Positions 1 through 7,990 of a stretch of DNA of 64,000 nucleotides are shown in pieces. Every line of letters starts with the position of its first letter. Positions within the stretch are counted from its first letter, which is position 1. The position numbers and the translations under genes are program-made. The stretch lies in the NCBI GenBank assembly GCA_036495425.1, contig DASXMW010000029.1:1-64000 (forward strand). The letters are read 5' to 3'. Source of the stretch: Bog-532 sp036495425. GTDB lineage: Bacteria; Actinomycetota; Actinomycetes; Streptosporangiales; Streptosporangiaceae. Under the pieces are notes generated by a model, which saw nothing but the letters and a program-made list of their open reading frames with translations, made no database searches and was not told the origin of the DNA.

Positions 1-688
1 GCGGCAGGACGTGCTGCTGTTCATCGACAACATCTTCCGGTTCACCCAGGCCGGTTCCGAGGTGTCGACGCTGCTGGGCCGGATGCCGTCCGCGGTGGGC
101 TACCAGCCCACCCTGGCCGACGAGATGGGCCAGCTGCAGGAACGGATCACCTCCACCCGCGGTCACACGATCACCTCCATGCAGGCGATCTACGTGCCCG
201 CGGACGACATCACCGACCCGGCGCAGCACACCGTGTTCGCCCACCTGGACGCGACCACCACGCTGTCCCGGGCCATCACCGAGAAGGGCATCTACCCGGC
301 GGTGGACCCGCTAGACTCCACGTCACGGATCCTGGACGCCAGGTACGTCGGCCAGGAGCACTACGACGTGGCCCGCTCGGTGCAGCAGATCCTGCAGCGC
401 TACAACGAGCTGCAGGACATCATCGCCATCCTCGGCGTCGACGAGCTGGGTGAAGAAGACCAGGTCGTGGTGCGCCGGGCCCGGCGGATCGAGCGGTTCC
501 TGTCCCAGCCGATGTACGTGGCCGAGCAGTTCACCGGGCAGGAAGGGATCTTCACCCCGCTGGAGGAGACGATCGCTTCGTTCAAGGCGATCGTCGACGG
601 CAAGCACGACAACCTGCCCGAGCAGGCGTTCTACATGGTCGGCGGGATCGAGGACGCGGAGAAGAAGGCCAGGGAGATGGAGAAGTGA
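1..688 (+). CDS. atpD: F1Fo ATP synthase subunit beta, 5'-truncated by the window edge
   Basis: Catalytic beta subunit of the membrane ATP synthase; the last 229 or so codons are present and the reading frame is open to base 2. Visible family signatures are the Walker B region (LLFIDNIFRFTQAG), the catalytic-site stretch with GYQPTLADEMG, and the C-terminal DELGEED segment, a one-residue variant of the DELSEED lever that contacts the gamma subunit. The N-terminal barrel and P-loop lie outside the window. The stop codon overlaps the GTG start of atpC by four bases, as expected for an atp operon running into the window from the left. Confidence 0.98.
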   Translation, partial: RQDVLLFIDNIFRFTQAGSEVSTLLGRMPSAVGYQPTLADEMGQLQERITSTRGHTITSMQAIYVPADDITDPAQHTVFAHLDATTTLSRAITEKGIYPAVDPLDSTSRILDARYVGQEHYDVARSVQQILQRYNELQDIIAILGVDELGEEDQVVVRRARRIERFLSQPMYVAEQFTGQEGIFTPLEETIASFKAIVDGKHDNLPEQAFYMVGGIEDAEKKAREMEK

Positions 689-1098
689 CCTTGCACGTCG
701 AGGTCGTCGTCGCAGACCGCGAGCTGTGGGCCGGTGAGGCCAACATGGTCATCGCGAAGACGCTCGAGGGTGACATCGGGATCCTGACCGGCCATCCGCC
801 CGTGCTCGGCATCCTGGCCGAGGGCAGCATCGTCCGCATCCTGAACCCCGAGGAGGGCGGCGGTGCGGACGGCGCCGAGGCCGGCGGGTCCGGCGGCGAG
901 GTGAGCGCCGCGGTCAGCGGCGGATTCCTCTCGGTGTCCGACGACCAGATTTCCATCCTCGCCGTCGACGCTCAGCTTGGCCGCGAGGTGGACACGTCGG
1001 CGGCCCGGACCGCGCTGGACGAGACCGGCCCGGACGAGGAGTCCGCCGAAGTCAAGTACGCCAGGGCCCAGCTGCGAGCCGCGGGCGAGCAGGCCTGA
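685..1098 (+). CDS. atpC: F1Fo ATP synthase subunit epsilon
   Basis: Epsilon subunit of the ATP synthase central stalk, 137 residues; couples rotation and can inhibit ATP hydrolysis. The N-terminal beta-sandwich is recognisable (LHVEVVVADRELWAGEA, then GDIGILTGHPPVLGIL), followed by GGFLSVSDDQISILAVDA. The C-terminal helical part is short, as in many actinobacteria. A Gly/Ala/Glu-rich insert of about 20 residues (around residues 54-73) sits in a loop of the sandwich and looks like a lineage-specific expansion. The start is GTG, overlapping the atpD stop as GTGA, so translation is probably coupled. Last gene of the atp operon. Confidence 0.96.
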   Translation: MTLHVEVVVADRELWAGEANMVIAKTLEGDIGILTGHPPVLGILAEGSIVRILNPEEGGGADGAEAGGSGGEVSAAVSGGFLSVSDDQISILAVDAQLGREVDTSAARTALDETGPDEESAEVKYARAQLRAAGEQA

Positions 1099-1110
1099 CG
1101 AGGGCCGGGG

Positions 1111-1560
1111 GTGGGAGGTGCGCTGGCTCTCGACGCGGCCTGGATTTTCGCCGCCTTCCTTCTCGTCCTGGTCCTGATCGCGACCGGTATCGCCGCCCGC
1201 CGCTTCCTGCTGGAGCGCGGCGGCGGTACCGTCGACTGCGGCCTGCGCCGGGTTGCCGGTGAGGGCACCTGGCGCCCCGGCGTCGCCGCCTACTCCGGCG
1301 ACCAGTTCCGCTGGTACCACCAGTTCAGCGTGGTACTGAGCCCGCAAGCCATCCTGGAGCGCCGCACGCTGACCGTGGCCTCCCGCCGGATGGCCACCCC
1401 GGCCGAGAGCGCCGCCCTCGGACCGGGGCTTTTTGTTGTCGAATGCGAGGTCGGGGGCCGCGACCGCGTCGAGCTGGCCATGTCCGAGGCCGCGCTGACC
1501 GGCTTCCTGTCCTGGCTGGAGGCCGCCCCGCCCGGCTCCTACCTGAACCAGATCGCCTGA
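1111..1560 (+). CDS. DUF2550 family membrane-anchored protein
   Basis: 149-residue protein of the actinobacterial DUF2550 family, whose function is unknown. It starts with one membrane helix (roughly residues 10-28, AWIFAAFLLVLVLIATGIAA) followed by a basic stop-transfer patch RRF, and then a soluble domain with the motif W-R-P-G-V-A-A-Y and FRWYHQFSV. It begins 12 bases after atpC with a GTG codon, and the family is regularly found directly downstream of the ATP synthase operon in Streptomyces-like genomes, so co-transcription with atp genes is likely. What it contributes to ATP synthase or the envelope is not visible from the sequence. Confidence 0.9.
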   Translation: MGGALALDAAWIFAAFLLVLVLIATGIAARRFLLERGGGTVDCGLRRVAGEGTWRPGVAAYSGDQFRWYHQFSVVLSPQAILERRTLTVASRRMATPAESAALGPGLFVVECEVGGRDRVELAMSEAALTGFLSWLEAAPPGSYLNQIA

Positions 1561-1567
1561 GGCTCTG

Positions 1568-2164
1568 CTAGCGCTCCCCGCCCGGCTTCCAGAGGACGTC
1601 GCCGTGGCCGGCGTTGGCCTGGCGGCCCAGGATGAACAGCAGGTCCGACAGCCGGTTCAGGTACTTGGCGGCCAGCGGGTTCACGGTGTCCCCGTGCTCG
1701 GCGCAGGCGGCCCAGGCGCTCCGCTCGGCCCGCCGGGTCACGGTCCGCGCCGTGTGCAGCAGCGCCGCGGCGGGGGTGCCCCCGGGCAGCAGGAAGCTGC
1801 GCAGCACCGGCAGCCCCTCGTTGTACTGATCGCAGGCCTGCTCCAGCCGCTCGATGTAGCTGCCGTCGATCCGCAGCGGCGGGTACGGCGGGTTCTCGCT
1901 GATCGGAGTGGCCAGGTCCGCCCCCACGTCGAACATCTCGTTCTGCACCCGATTCAGCAGCGCGACCAGCTCCGGCCCGGGCTGCCCGAGCGCGATCGCC
2001 ACCCCGATGGCGCAGTTGGCCTCCTCCACGTCGGCGTAGGCGGCCAGCCGGCTGTCGGTCTTGCTGGCCCGCGACCCGTCGGCCAGCGCCGTGCTGCCGT
2101 CGTCGCCGGTCCGGGTGTAGATACGGGACAGCACCACGGGTTCGTCCCTGCGGTTCGGTGGCAT
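1568..2164 (-). CDS. pduO: Cob(I)alamin adenosyltransferase, PduO type
   Basis: Transfers the adenosyl group of ATP to cob(I)alamin to form coenzyme B12. The 198-residue length fits PduO/MMAB-type trimeric enzymes. Seen in the sequence: the N-terminal ATP-binding loop IYTRTGDDGSTAL, the conserved EEANCAIGVA stretch, and the C-terminal NRLSDLLFILGRQAN signature. It is convergent with the DUF2550 gene. The adenosylcobalamin it makes would serve enzymes such as methylmalonyl-CoA mutase, whose partners mce and meaB lie 20 kb further on in this window. The start at 2164 gives a 12-residue leader before the family core. Confidence 0.95.
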   Translation of the reverse strand: MPPNRRDEPVVLSRIYTRTGDDGSTALADGSRASKTDSRLAAYADVEEANCAIGVAIALGQPGPELVALLNRVQNEMFDVGADLATPISENPPYPPLRIDGSYIERLEQACDQYNEGLPVLRSFLLPGGTPAAALLHTARTVTRRAERSAWAACAEHGDTVNPLAAKYLNRLSDLLFILGRQANAGHGDVLWKPGGER

Positions 2165-2679
2165 GCCCCCACCCTATGGGCCCGGCCCCTCGCAGCCCCG
2201 GCCCCAGCTCCAGCCCCAGCCCCGGCTCGGCCCGGCGGCCCCGGCCCGCCGGGCCCGGTGGGCCAAGGCGCCGGCGCCCGGCGCCCGGCGGGCACAACGT
2301 CGGCCCTGCGCGGACGCGCCGAATGCGTCCCAAATGCGTGACGCAATTACGCTATGTAGGGAACAGGATGCCCGGTCTATCCGGGCATGCCGGTCACGCA
2401 TACGCAGCGCGATACGCCGGTACCAAAAAGTGATCAATAACTGACCTGCGGGTATTCACTTTCAGCCGGGCCTGTGGCAGGGTTATCGACACGCAGGGTA
2501 AACAGTCAAGATCGAAGAGTAGTCCAATGACGGATGATTTTCGGTCATAACCTGCGTCCGGCTGACTGCGACCGCTAACTCTAAGTAGCGGAACAGTCGC
2601 CAGCCGGGGCCCGATGGATCTCGGGGGCTCATCGGACCCTGGTGTTTCGGGGGAGCGCTCCCGGTCGGTACACCCGGCC
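2165..2679. other. Intergenic region with palindromes, no gene seen
   Basis: No coding sequence is convincing here. The first 120 bases are C-rich low complexity. From about 2330 to 2600 the composition becomes much more AT-rich than the rest of the window. A perfect inverted repeat ATGCCCGG-TCTAT-CCGGGCAT lies at 2368-2388, and a 12-base perfect palindrome GGGAGCGCTCCC at 2651-2662. The AT-rich part upstream of the adenosyltransferase probably carries its promoter. A small RNA is possible but not supported further. Confidence 0.5.
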
Positions 2680-2722
2680 GGGAGCCACCCTCGCCCCGGG
2701 AGCCACCCTCGCCCCGGGAGCC
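2680..2722. repeat. 18-base direct repeat, two copies plus a partial third
   Basis: The unit GGGAGCCACCCTCGCCCC occurs at 2680-2697 and 2698-2715 without change, and a third partial copy begins at 2716. It lies between the AT-rich intergenic stretch and the terminator-like hairpin downstream of the aldehyde dehydrogenase gene. No function is evident. Confidence 0.75.
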
Positions 2723-2747
2723 TCCCGCAGTGCCGGGTCACTCCAGG

Positions 2748-2828
2748 CTGGGAAGGCTTTTCCGCAGCACGTGCGGCAAACCCTTCCCAGCCCGGCCCAG
2801 CCCGGCCCAGCCCGGCCCAGCCCGGCCG
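2748..2828 (-). terminator. Hairpin terminator with a 10-base tandem repeat beside it
   Basis: CTGGGAAGG at 2748-2756 pairs with its complement at 2782-2790, enclosing a nested stem CCGCA-GCACG-TGCGG. It lies 65 bases past the stop of the minus-strand aldehyde dehydrogenase gene and fits a factor-independent terminator for it. Immediately adjacent, from about 2787 to 2828, the unit CCCGGCCCAG is repeated tandemly three to four times. Confidence 0.65.
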
Positions 2829-2855
2829 CCCCCAGACCCACGAGCCCCAGAGGCC

Positions 2856-4397
2856 TCAGGAGCGCGGGCCCCGGCGGCGGCCGTGCAGGAACCGCACCAT
2901 CCCCAGGGTCCGGTTCAGGTCGCGCTCGGTCCGCCCGAACGAGGTCAGGTTGGCCGGGGGCTTCATCCACTGGCGGGCGATGGACTTGGCCCGGGTGAAC
3001 TCGCGCAGGCCGTCGGCCCCGTGGATCCGCCCGAACCCGGACTCCCCGACCCCCCCGAACGGCAGGGCCGGGACCAGCATGAACGACACCACCGAGTTGA
3101 TCGCGGCCGCCCCGGACCGCAGCGACCGCGCGGCGCCCAGGGCCCGCCGCCGGTTCCCCGAGAAGATCGTCGCCCCGAGACCGTAGGAGCTGGCGTTGGC
3201 CAGGCGGACGCCTTCTTCCAGGCTGGCCACACGCCGCACGGTCAGGGTGGGGCCGAACGTCTCTTCCCTGACCGCCGAGGCATCCTCGGGCACGTCGGTC
3301 AGGATCACCGGCCGGACGTAGCCGCCGTCGATGGCGTCGTCGGCCGATTCCAGGGGACCGGGCAGGGCCCGGCCGCCGCGGGCGACCGCGTCGGCCAGGT
3401 GGCGGCGGATCACGTCGATCTGCGCGGGCATGGTCATGGGGCCGTAGGCGGCGCCGGGCTCGCTGCCGGGGCGGAGGCCGGAGACCCGCTCGGTCAGCTT
3501 GGCCAGGAACGTTTCGTAGACCGGGTCGGCCACGTAGACGCGCTCGACGCCGATGCAGGTCTGGCCGGCGTTGGACAGCCCGCCCCAGGCGGCGGCGTCG
3601 GCGGCCGCGTTGAGGTCGGCGTCGGCGTCGACGATGAGGGCGTCCTTGCCACCGCATTCGGCGATGACGGGGGTCAGGCTGCCGGCGGCGGCCGCCATGA
3701 CCTTGCGCGCGGTGGCGGCCGAGCCGGTGAAGGCGAGCTTGTCCACGCCGGCCGTGGTCAGCGCGGCGCCGGTCCGGCCGTCGCCGGTCAGTAGCTGCAG
3801 CACGGGCTGGGGCGCGTCCCGGCCCGCGGTCTCGGCGAACGAGCGGACCAGGTACTCGCCCACGGCCGGGGTGAACTCGCTGGGTTTGAACACCACCGCG
3901 TTCCCGGCCGCCAGCGCGTAGGCGATCGAGCCCATCGGGGTCAGCACCGGGTAGTTCCACGGGCCGATCACGCCGATGACCCCGAGCGGCTGGTATTCGA
4001 CGGTGGCGGCCAGGTTGAGGGCGGCGACGCCGCTGAACACCCGGTGCGGGCCGAGCACGCGCCGGGCGTGCCTGGCGGCCCAGTCGATGTGCAGGATGGC
4101 CAGCACGATCTCGAGCTTGGCGTCGTCGGCGGGCTTGCCGGTCTCGTCGTGCACCAGCGCGGCCAGCCCGTCCAGCTGCTGGGTCAGGCGCGACTTCCAG
4201 TCCAGCAGCCGCCCGCGCCGGCCCGGCCAGCCCAGGGTGGCCCACCAGCGGGCGGCCTCGCGGGCGCGGCTCACCGCCACCGCGGCCTCCTCCGGCCCGG
4301 CCACCGGGAACGCGGCGATGACCTGCCCGGTGGCGGGATTCAGCGTTTCGAACGTGCCGGTCTCCCCGTCGGTGCGGGGAGTCTGGGAGGTTGTCAT
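2856..4397 (-). CDS. Aldehyde dehydrogenase family protein
   Basis: NAD(P)-dependent aldehyde dehydrogenase, 513 residues. Family landmarks are visible in order: the Rossmann/active-site stretch GVIGPWNYPVLTP, the cofactor-binding NAVVFKPSEFTP, the glycine motif FTGSAATARKV, the catalytic Glu in VIAECGGKDA, the catalytic Cys in SNAGQTCIGVERVYV, and the late motif EETFGPTL. The C-terminus (residues 480-513) is basic. The start at 4397 is chosen because the homologous region begins shortly after it and an upstream in-frame Met adds only 15 unlikely residues. It resembles the succinate-semialdehyde dehydrogenase-like group, but substrate cannot be read from sequence. Confidence 0.93.
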   Translation of the reverse strand: MTTSQTPRTDGETGTFETLNPATGQVIAAFPVAGPEEAAVAVSRAREAARWWATLGWPGRRGRLLDWKSRLTQQLDGLAALVHDETGKPADDAKLEIVLAILHIDWAARHARRVLGPHRVFSGVAALNLAATVEYQPLGVIGVIGPWNYPVLTPMGSIAYALAAGNAVVFKPSEFTPAVGEYLVRSFAETAGRDAPQPVLQLLTGDGRTGAALTTAGVDKLAFTGSAATARKVMAAAAGSLTPVIAECGGKDALIVDADADLNAAADAAAWGGLSNAGQTCIGVERVYVADPVYETFLAKLTERVSGLRPGSEPGAAYGPMTMPAQIDVIRRHLADAVARGGRALPGPLESADDAIDGGYVRPVILTDVPEDASAVREETFGPTLTVRRVASLEEGVRLANASSYGLGATIFSGNRRRALGAARSLRSGAAAINSVVSFMLVPALPFGGVGESGFGRIHGADGLREFTRAKSIARQWMKPPANLTSFGRTERDLNRTLGMVRFLHGRRRGPRS

Positions 4398-4492
4398 GGG
4401 GCACCGCCGTCCTGCCGAGGCCTGGGGTGTTAAGTAAATCACTGGGCGGCCGCCCGAAACTACCCGCCAGTAGCCAACGACCGGGAGACCCG
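4398..4492. promoter_or_regulatory. Divergent promoter region with a perfect palindrome
   Basis: This short gap separates the divergent aldehyde dehydrogenase and RibD-like genes. It contains a 12-base perfect palindrome GGGCGGCCGCCC at 4444-4455 and a short AT-rich patch (TTAAGTAAATCA) just to its left. Both genes must be transcribed from here; the palindrome could be an operator, but this is inference. Confidence 0.45.
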
Positions 4493-5698
4493 TTGCCGAC
4501 TCGTCCCTACGTGCTGATCAGCTGCGCCATGTCGGTGGACGGCCGGATCGACGACACCGGCCCGGAGCGGCTGGTGCTGTCCGGCCCGGCCGACCTGGCC
4601 CGCGTGGACGAGCTGCGGGCCAGCTGCGACGCGATCGTGGTCGGCGCGGGCACGGTCCGGCGCGACAACCCGCGGCTGCTCATCCGCGACCCGGGGCTGC
4701 GCGCCCGCCGGGTGGCGGCCGGGCGCCCGGAGCACCCGGTCCGGGTGACCCTGACCGGTAGCGGTGACCTGGACCCGGCCGCGCGGTTCTTCAGCCCGCC
4801 CGCCCCGCCGGGCGTGCCCGCCCCGCCGTGCGCCCCCGCCGCCCGCAAGCCGCTGGTCTACTGCGCCCGCCCCGCCGTCAAGGCCCTGCGGGCCCGGCTC
4901 GGGACCCTCGCCGACGTCATCGACGCCGGCGACCCTGCTTCCGTCCGTTTCATGCTCCAGAATTTGGCCGAAGGTGGTTGTGCTCGCGTCCTGGTCGAAG
5001 GCGGGGCGACCTTGCTGCGCGAGGTTCTGGTGTCCGGTCTCGCCGACGAGCTGGAGCTGGCGGTGGCCCCGTTCTTCGTGGGCCAGGAGGCGGCCCCGCG
5101 CTTCGCGCTGCCCGGCCCGTATCCGGCCGGCCCGGCCGACCCGATGACCCTGGCCGAGGTGCGCCGGGTCGACGGGCCGGGTGAGGAGGGCGGGCGGGGC
5201 AGCATGGTGGCCCTGCGCTACCTGCTCGGCCCGGGCGGCGCCGACACCAGGTTCGTGCGCGCGGCCATCGAGCTGTCCCGGCAGTGCCCGCCGTCCGACA
5301 CCGCGTTCGCGGTCGGCGCGATCGTGGTCTCGGCGGCCGGGGACATCATGGCCACCGGGTTCTCCCGGGAGCAGGAGGCCGACGACCACGCCGAGGAGGT
5401 GGCCCTGCGCAAGCTGGACCCGGCCGACCCGCGCCTGGCCACGGCCACGATCTACAGCTCGCTGGTGCCGTGCGGGGCCCGCGCGTCCCGCCCGGTCACC
5501 TGCGTCCAGCACATCCTGGCCGCGGGCATTCCCCGGGTGGTGTTCGCCTGGCGCGAGCCCCCCATCTTCACCGAAGGCCGCGGCGCCGAGCAGTTGCGCG
5601 CGGCCGGCGTCACCGTGGTCGAGCTCCCGGACCTGGCCGAGGACGCGGCCGCGGTCAACGCTCACCTCACGGGGCCAGTGCCTCGACTCCCGCGATGA
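4493..5698 (+). CDS. RibD-like reductase-deaminase fusion with inverted domain order
   Basis: 401-residue protein. Residues 1-245 form a RibD C-terminal/dihydrofolate-reductase-like domain: it opens with RPYVLISCAMSVDGRID and carries CDAIVVGAGTVRRDNPRL and CARVLVEGGATLLREVL. Residues 250-400 form a CMP/dCMP-type cytidine-deaminase domain with zinc motif DDHAEEVAL and the Cys pair in VPCGARASRPVTC. Riboflavin-type RibD has the deaminase first, so the order here is reversed. The two activities (deamination and NADPH reduction of a pyrimidine or pteridine ribotide) would still fit flavin or deazaflavin-like metabolism, or a specialised metabolite. The start is a TTG preceded by GGGAG; GTG at 4511 is the alternative. 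Its end overlaps the convergent TetR gene by 32 bases. Confidence 0.85.
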   Translation: MPTRPYVLISCAMSVDGRIDDTGPERLVLSGPADLARVDELRASCDAIVVGAGTVRRDNPRLLIRDPGLRARRVAAGRPEHPVRVTLTGSGDLDPAARFFSPPAPPGVPAPPCAPAARKPLVYCARPAVKALRARLGTLADVIDAGDPASVRFMLQNLAEGGCARVLVEGGATLLREVLVSGLADELELAVAPFFVGQEAAPRFALPGPYPAGPADPMTLAEVRRVDGPGEEGGRGSMVALRYLLGPGGADTRFVRAAIELSRQCPPSDTAFAVGAIVVSAAGDIMATGFSREQEADDHAEEVALRKLDPADPRLATATIYSSLVPCGARASRPVTCVQHILAAGIPRVVFAWREPPIFTEGRGAEQLRAAGVTVVELPDLAEDAAAVNAHLTGPVPRLPR

Positions 5699-6353
5699 AC
5701 AGGTCGATGCCGAACCGGTAGTGAAAGTCGGGATTGACGGTGGTGAACGGGACCGCGCACTCGACCAGGCGGGGGTACTTGTCCGCCGGCAGCAGCGCGA
5801 TCTTGACCTGCTTGCGCCGCTGGTGCTCGGCCCGCTCGGCCTCGGTCAGGCTGGCCTTCACATCGGGTTCGAAGCCCGGCTCGCTCATCACCAGCGAAAG
5901 CGCGGTCCACATCCCGGCCCGGGTGATCTCGCTGGCCTGCTCGGGGTCGAAGCCCGCGCCGCGCAGCAGGCCGAGAGCGATCTCGGCCGCCCGCATCGGG
6001 CCCTCGCCCTCCTTCTCGTGCATCAGCACGAGCTGAGCCCCGGACGGGTGCGCCCGCATCACCCCGACCAGTGACTTCATGATGGCCCGGAGCTGATCCG
6101 GCCACGACGCCGACTGATCGAGCTCGAGGTCGACCTCGCTCCAGATCTGATCGCTCAGCCCGGACAGCAGCTCTTCCTTGCTGCGGAAGTGCCAGTACAG
6201 CGCCATCGGGGTGACGCCGAGTTCGGTGGCCAGCCGCCGGATGGTCAGGGCGTCGACCCCATCCCGGTCGGCCAGCTCGAGGGCCCGGCCGACCACCGCG
6301 CTCTTGGTGAGCCGGGGCCGGTCGGGAGCTTCGGTGTCTGCTTTTGCTGCCAT
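5667..6353 (-). CDS. TetR family transcriptional repressor
   Basis: 228-residue TetR-type regulator, probably of the divergent efflux gene. The N-terminal DNA-binding region is clear: LTKSAVVGRALELADRDG, then the helix-turn-helix LTIRRLATELGVTPMALYW followed by HFRSKEELL. The C-terminal part (residues 80-228) matches the TetR_C class seen with drug efflux repressors. The start ATG at 6353 leaves a 15-residue tail before the first helix. It faces the MFS gene across a 126-base region holding palindromic candidate operators, the usual arrangement for a repressor that also controls itself. Confidence 0.93.
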   Translation of the reverse strand: MAAKADTEAPDRPRLTKSAVVGRALELADRDGVDALTIRRLATELGVTPMALYWHFRSKEELLSGLSDQIWSEVDLELDQSASWPDQLRAIMKSLVGVMRAHPSGAQLVLMHEKEGEGPMRAAEIALGLLRGAGFDPEQASEITRAGMWTALSLVMSEPGFEPDVKASLTEAERAEHQRRKQVKIALLPADKYPRLVECAVPFTTVNPDFHYRFGIDLFIAGVEALAP

Positions 6354-6372
6354 CGCTTGACAACTATACACC

Positions 6373-6417
6373 GTACAAGGCAGCCTGTACCACGTACATA
6401 TACGACGTACATGTACG
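6373..6417. promoter_or_regulatory. Three GTAC-type palindromes, candidate TetR operators
   Basis: Within 45 bases lie GTACA-N8-TGTAC (6373-6390, one mismatch-free arm pair), the near-palindrome CGTACATATACG (6393-6404) and the perfect palindrome CGTACATGTACG (6406-6417). They are in the most AT-rich part of the divergent tetR/MFS region, between the two starts. The spacing of 13-20 bases between centres suggests binding to the same DNA face or to overlapping promoters. Confidence 0.7.
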
Positions 6418-6479
6418 GCGGATAGATTCGGCGTACAGGGCACGGGCGGAACCGAGACGACGGAAAGAGGCGGTGCCGA

Positions 6480-7937
6480 ATGTCACGGCGCTGGTGGGCT
6501 CTGGTGGCGGTCAGCCTGGCCACCCTGATGAGTTACCTGGACAACAACGTGGTGAACGTGGCCTTGCCGACCATCCAGCGCAGCCTGAACCTGTCGGTGT
6601 CGGGGCTGGAGTGGGTGGTCAGCAGCTACCTGCTGGTGTTCGCCGGGCTGCTGCTGGCCGGAGGGCGGCTGGCTGACCACTACGGCCGGCGCCGGCTGTT
6701 CCTGATCGGCCTGGGCGTCTTCACCGCGGCGTCGCTGGCCGCCGGGCTGGCCGGCAGCGGGGCGGTGCTGATCGCCAGCCGGGCCGTGTCCGGTCTCGGC
6801 GCCGCCCTGATGGTGCCGACCACGCTGGCCATCATCCTGGCCACCTTCGACGATGTGCGCGAGCGGTCCCGGGCCGTCGCCATCTGGACCGCCATCGGCG
6901 CCCTGGGCCTGGCCTTCGGCCCGCTGGTCGGCGGCTTCATCAGCCAGCACCTGCACTGGGGCTGGATCTTCTTCATCAACGTCCCGATCGGCGTGATCAC
7001 GGCGGCCATCGCGCTGCCCGCCATGGACGAGTCCCGCGGCCGCGCGGCGGGCCAGACCCGGCGCCTTGACGTGCCCGGCCTCGTCGTCTCGGCCGTGATG
7101 CTGTTCTCGCTGGTGTACGCGCTGATCGAGGGCCAGGACCGGGGCTGGACGTCACCGCTCATCCTGGGGGCCTTCGTCCTGTCGGCGCTGGCCGCGGCGG
7201 CCTTCGTGCTGGTGGAGAGCCGGGCCGAGCACCCGATGGTGGCCCTGTCGCTGTTCCGCAACCGGGTGTTCAGCGGCGGTAGCACCACCATGATGCTGTG
7301 GGCCTTCGGGGTGTTCGGGATCTACTTCTTCACCGCGCTCTACCTGCAGGACATCCTGGGCTTCTCGCCCACCAAGGCCGGGCTCGCGTTCGTGCCCATG
7401 GCCCTGGCCATGGCCGCGACCTCCTTCCTGGCCGGCCCGGTCACGGCCCGGATCGGCACGCACCGCACGGTGGCCCTGGGCATGCTGCTGATGGCGGGCG
7501 GCCTGGTCCTGTTCACCATGCTGGGCCAGCACGCGACCTTCGCCGGCATGATGCCGGGGTTCCTGGTCTTCGGCGCGGGCGGCGGCCTGATGAACATGCC
7601 GCTGACCAACGCGATCCTGGGCGCCATGCCGCCCGAGCGGTCCGGGGTCGCCTCGGCCCTGCTGAACGCGTCGCGCGAGGTGGCCGGGTTGCTCGGGGTC
7701 ACCGTCATCGGCGCGGTGCTGCGGTCCCGCCAGAGCGCCGAACTGCGGGCTGGTACGCACCCGGCGGCCGCGTTCATCGACGGCTACCACGCCGGGCTGA
7801 TCCTGACCATCGCGCTGACCCTGGCCGGCGTGGTCGTCAGCTACCTGGCCCTGCGCCGGTACGCGACCCGGCCCGCGGCCCAGGATGAACTGGCCACCAC
7901 TCCGGAAACCCCGGTCCCGGCGGGGGACAGCGCCTGA
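6480..7937 (+). CDS. MFS drug efflux transporter, DHA2 family (14 membrane segments)
   Basis: 485-residue proton-driven efflux pump of the inner membrane. The first helix carries the DHA2 motif D1 (LMSYLDNNVVNVALPTIQ); loop 2-3 carries motif A (GGRLADHYGRRR); a motif C-like stretch GALGLAFGPLVGG follows in helix 5. Length and the hydrophobic profile suit 14 helices. It starts with ATG 7-8 bases after AAAGAGG. The divergent TetR gene and the palindromes between them indicate ligand-induced expression. Substrates cannot be predicted, though this subfamily usually exports lipophilic or cationic drugs or self-made antibiotics. Confidence 0.95.
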   Translation: MSRRWWALVAVSLATLMSYLDNNVVNVALPTIQRSLNLSVSGLEWVVSSYLLVFAGLLLAGGRLADHYGRRRLFLIGLGVFTAASLAAGLAGSGAVLIASRAVSGLGAALMVPTTLAIILATFDDVRERSRAVAIWTAIGALGLAFGPLVGGFISQHLHWGWIFFINVPIGVITAAIALPAMDESRGRAAGQTRRLDVPGLVVSAVMLFSLVYALIEGQDRGWTSPLILGAFVLSALAAAAFVLVESRAEHPMVALSLFRNRVFSGGSTTMMLWAFGVFGIYFFTALYLQDILGFSPTKAGLAFVPMALAMAATSFLAGPVTARIGTHRTVALGMLLMAGGLVLFTMLGQHATFAGMMPGFLVFGAGGGLMNMPLTNAILGAMPPERSGVASALLNASREVAGLLGVTVIGAVLRSRQSAELRAGTHPAAAFIDGYHAGLILTIALTLAGVVVSYLALRRYATRPAAQDELATTPETPVPAGDSA

Positions 7938-7957
7938 CTCTCCGTCAGGCGCGAGCG

Positions 7958-7990
7958 GCCGGCGGGTGGCGTCAGAAGCCACCCGCCGGC
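7958..7990. terminator. Bidirectional hairpin between the MFS gene and surE
   Basis: A perfect 13-base stem (GCCGGCGGGTGGC with its complement) around an 7-base loop. It overlaps the last codons of surE, whose stop lies at 7972, and begins 20 bases after the MFS stop, so it could end transcription from both convergent genes. Confidence 0.75.

Noticed and set aside
2787..2828. Short regularly spaced repeats suggestive of a CRISPR array
   Set aside because: Units of 10 bases follow each other without spacers; this is a simple tandem repeat. No array or cas gene is present in the window.
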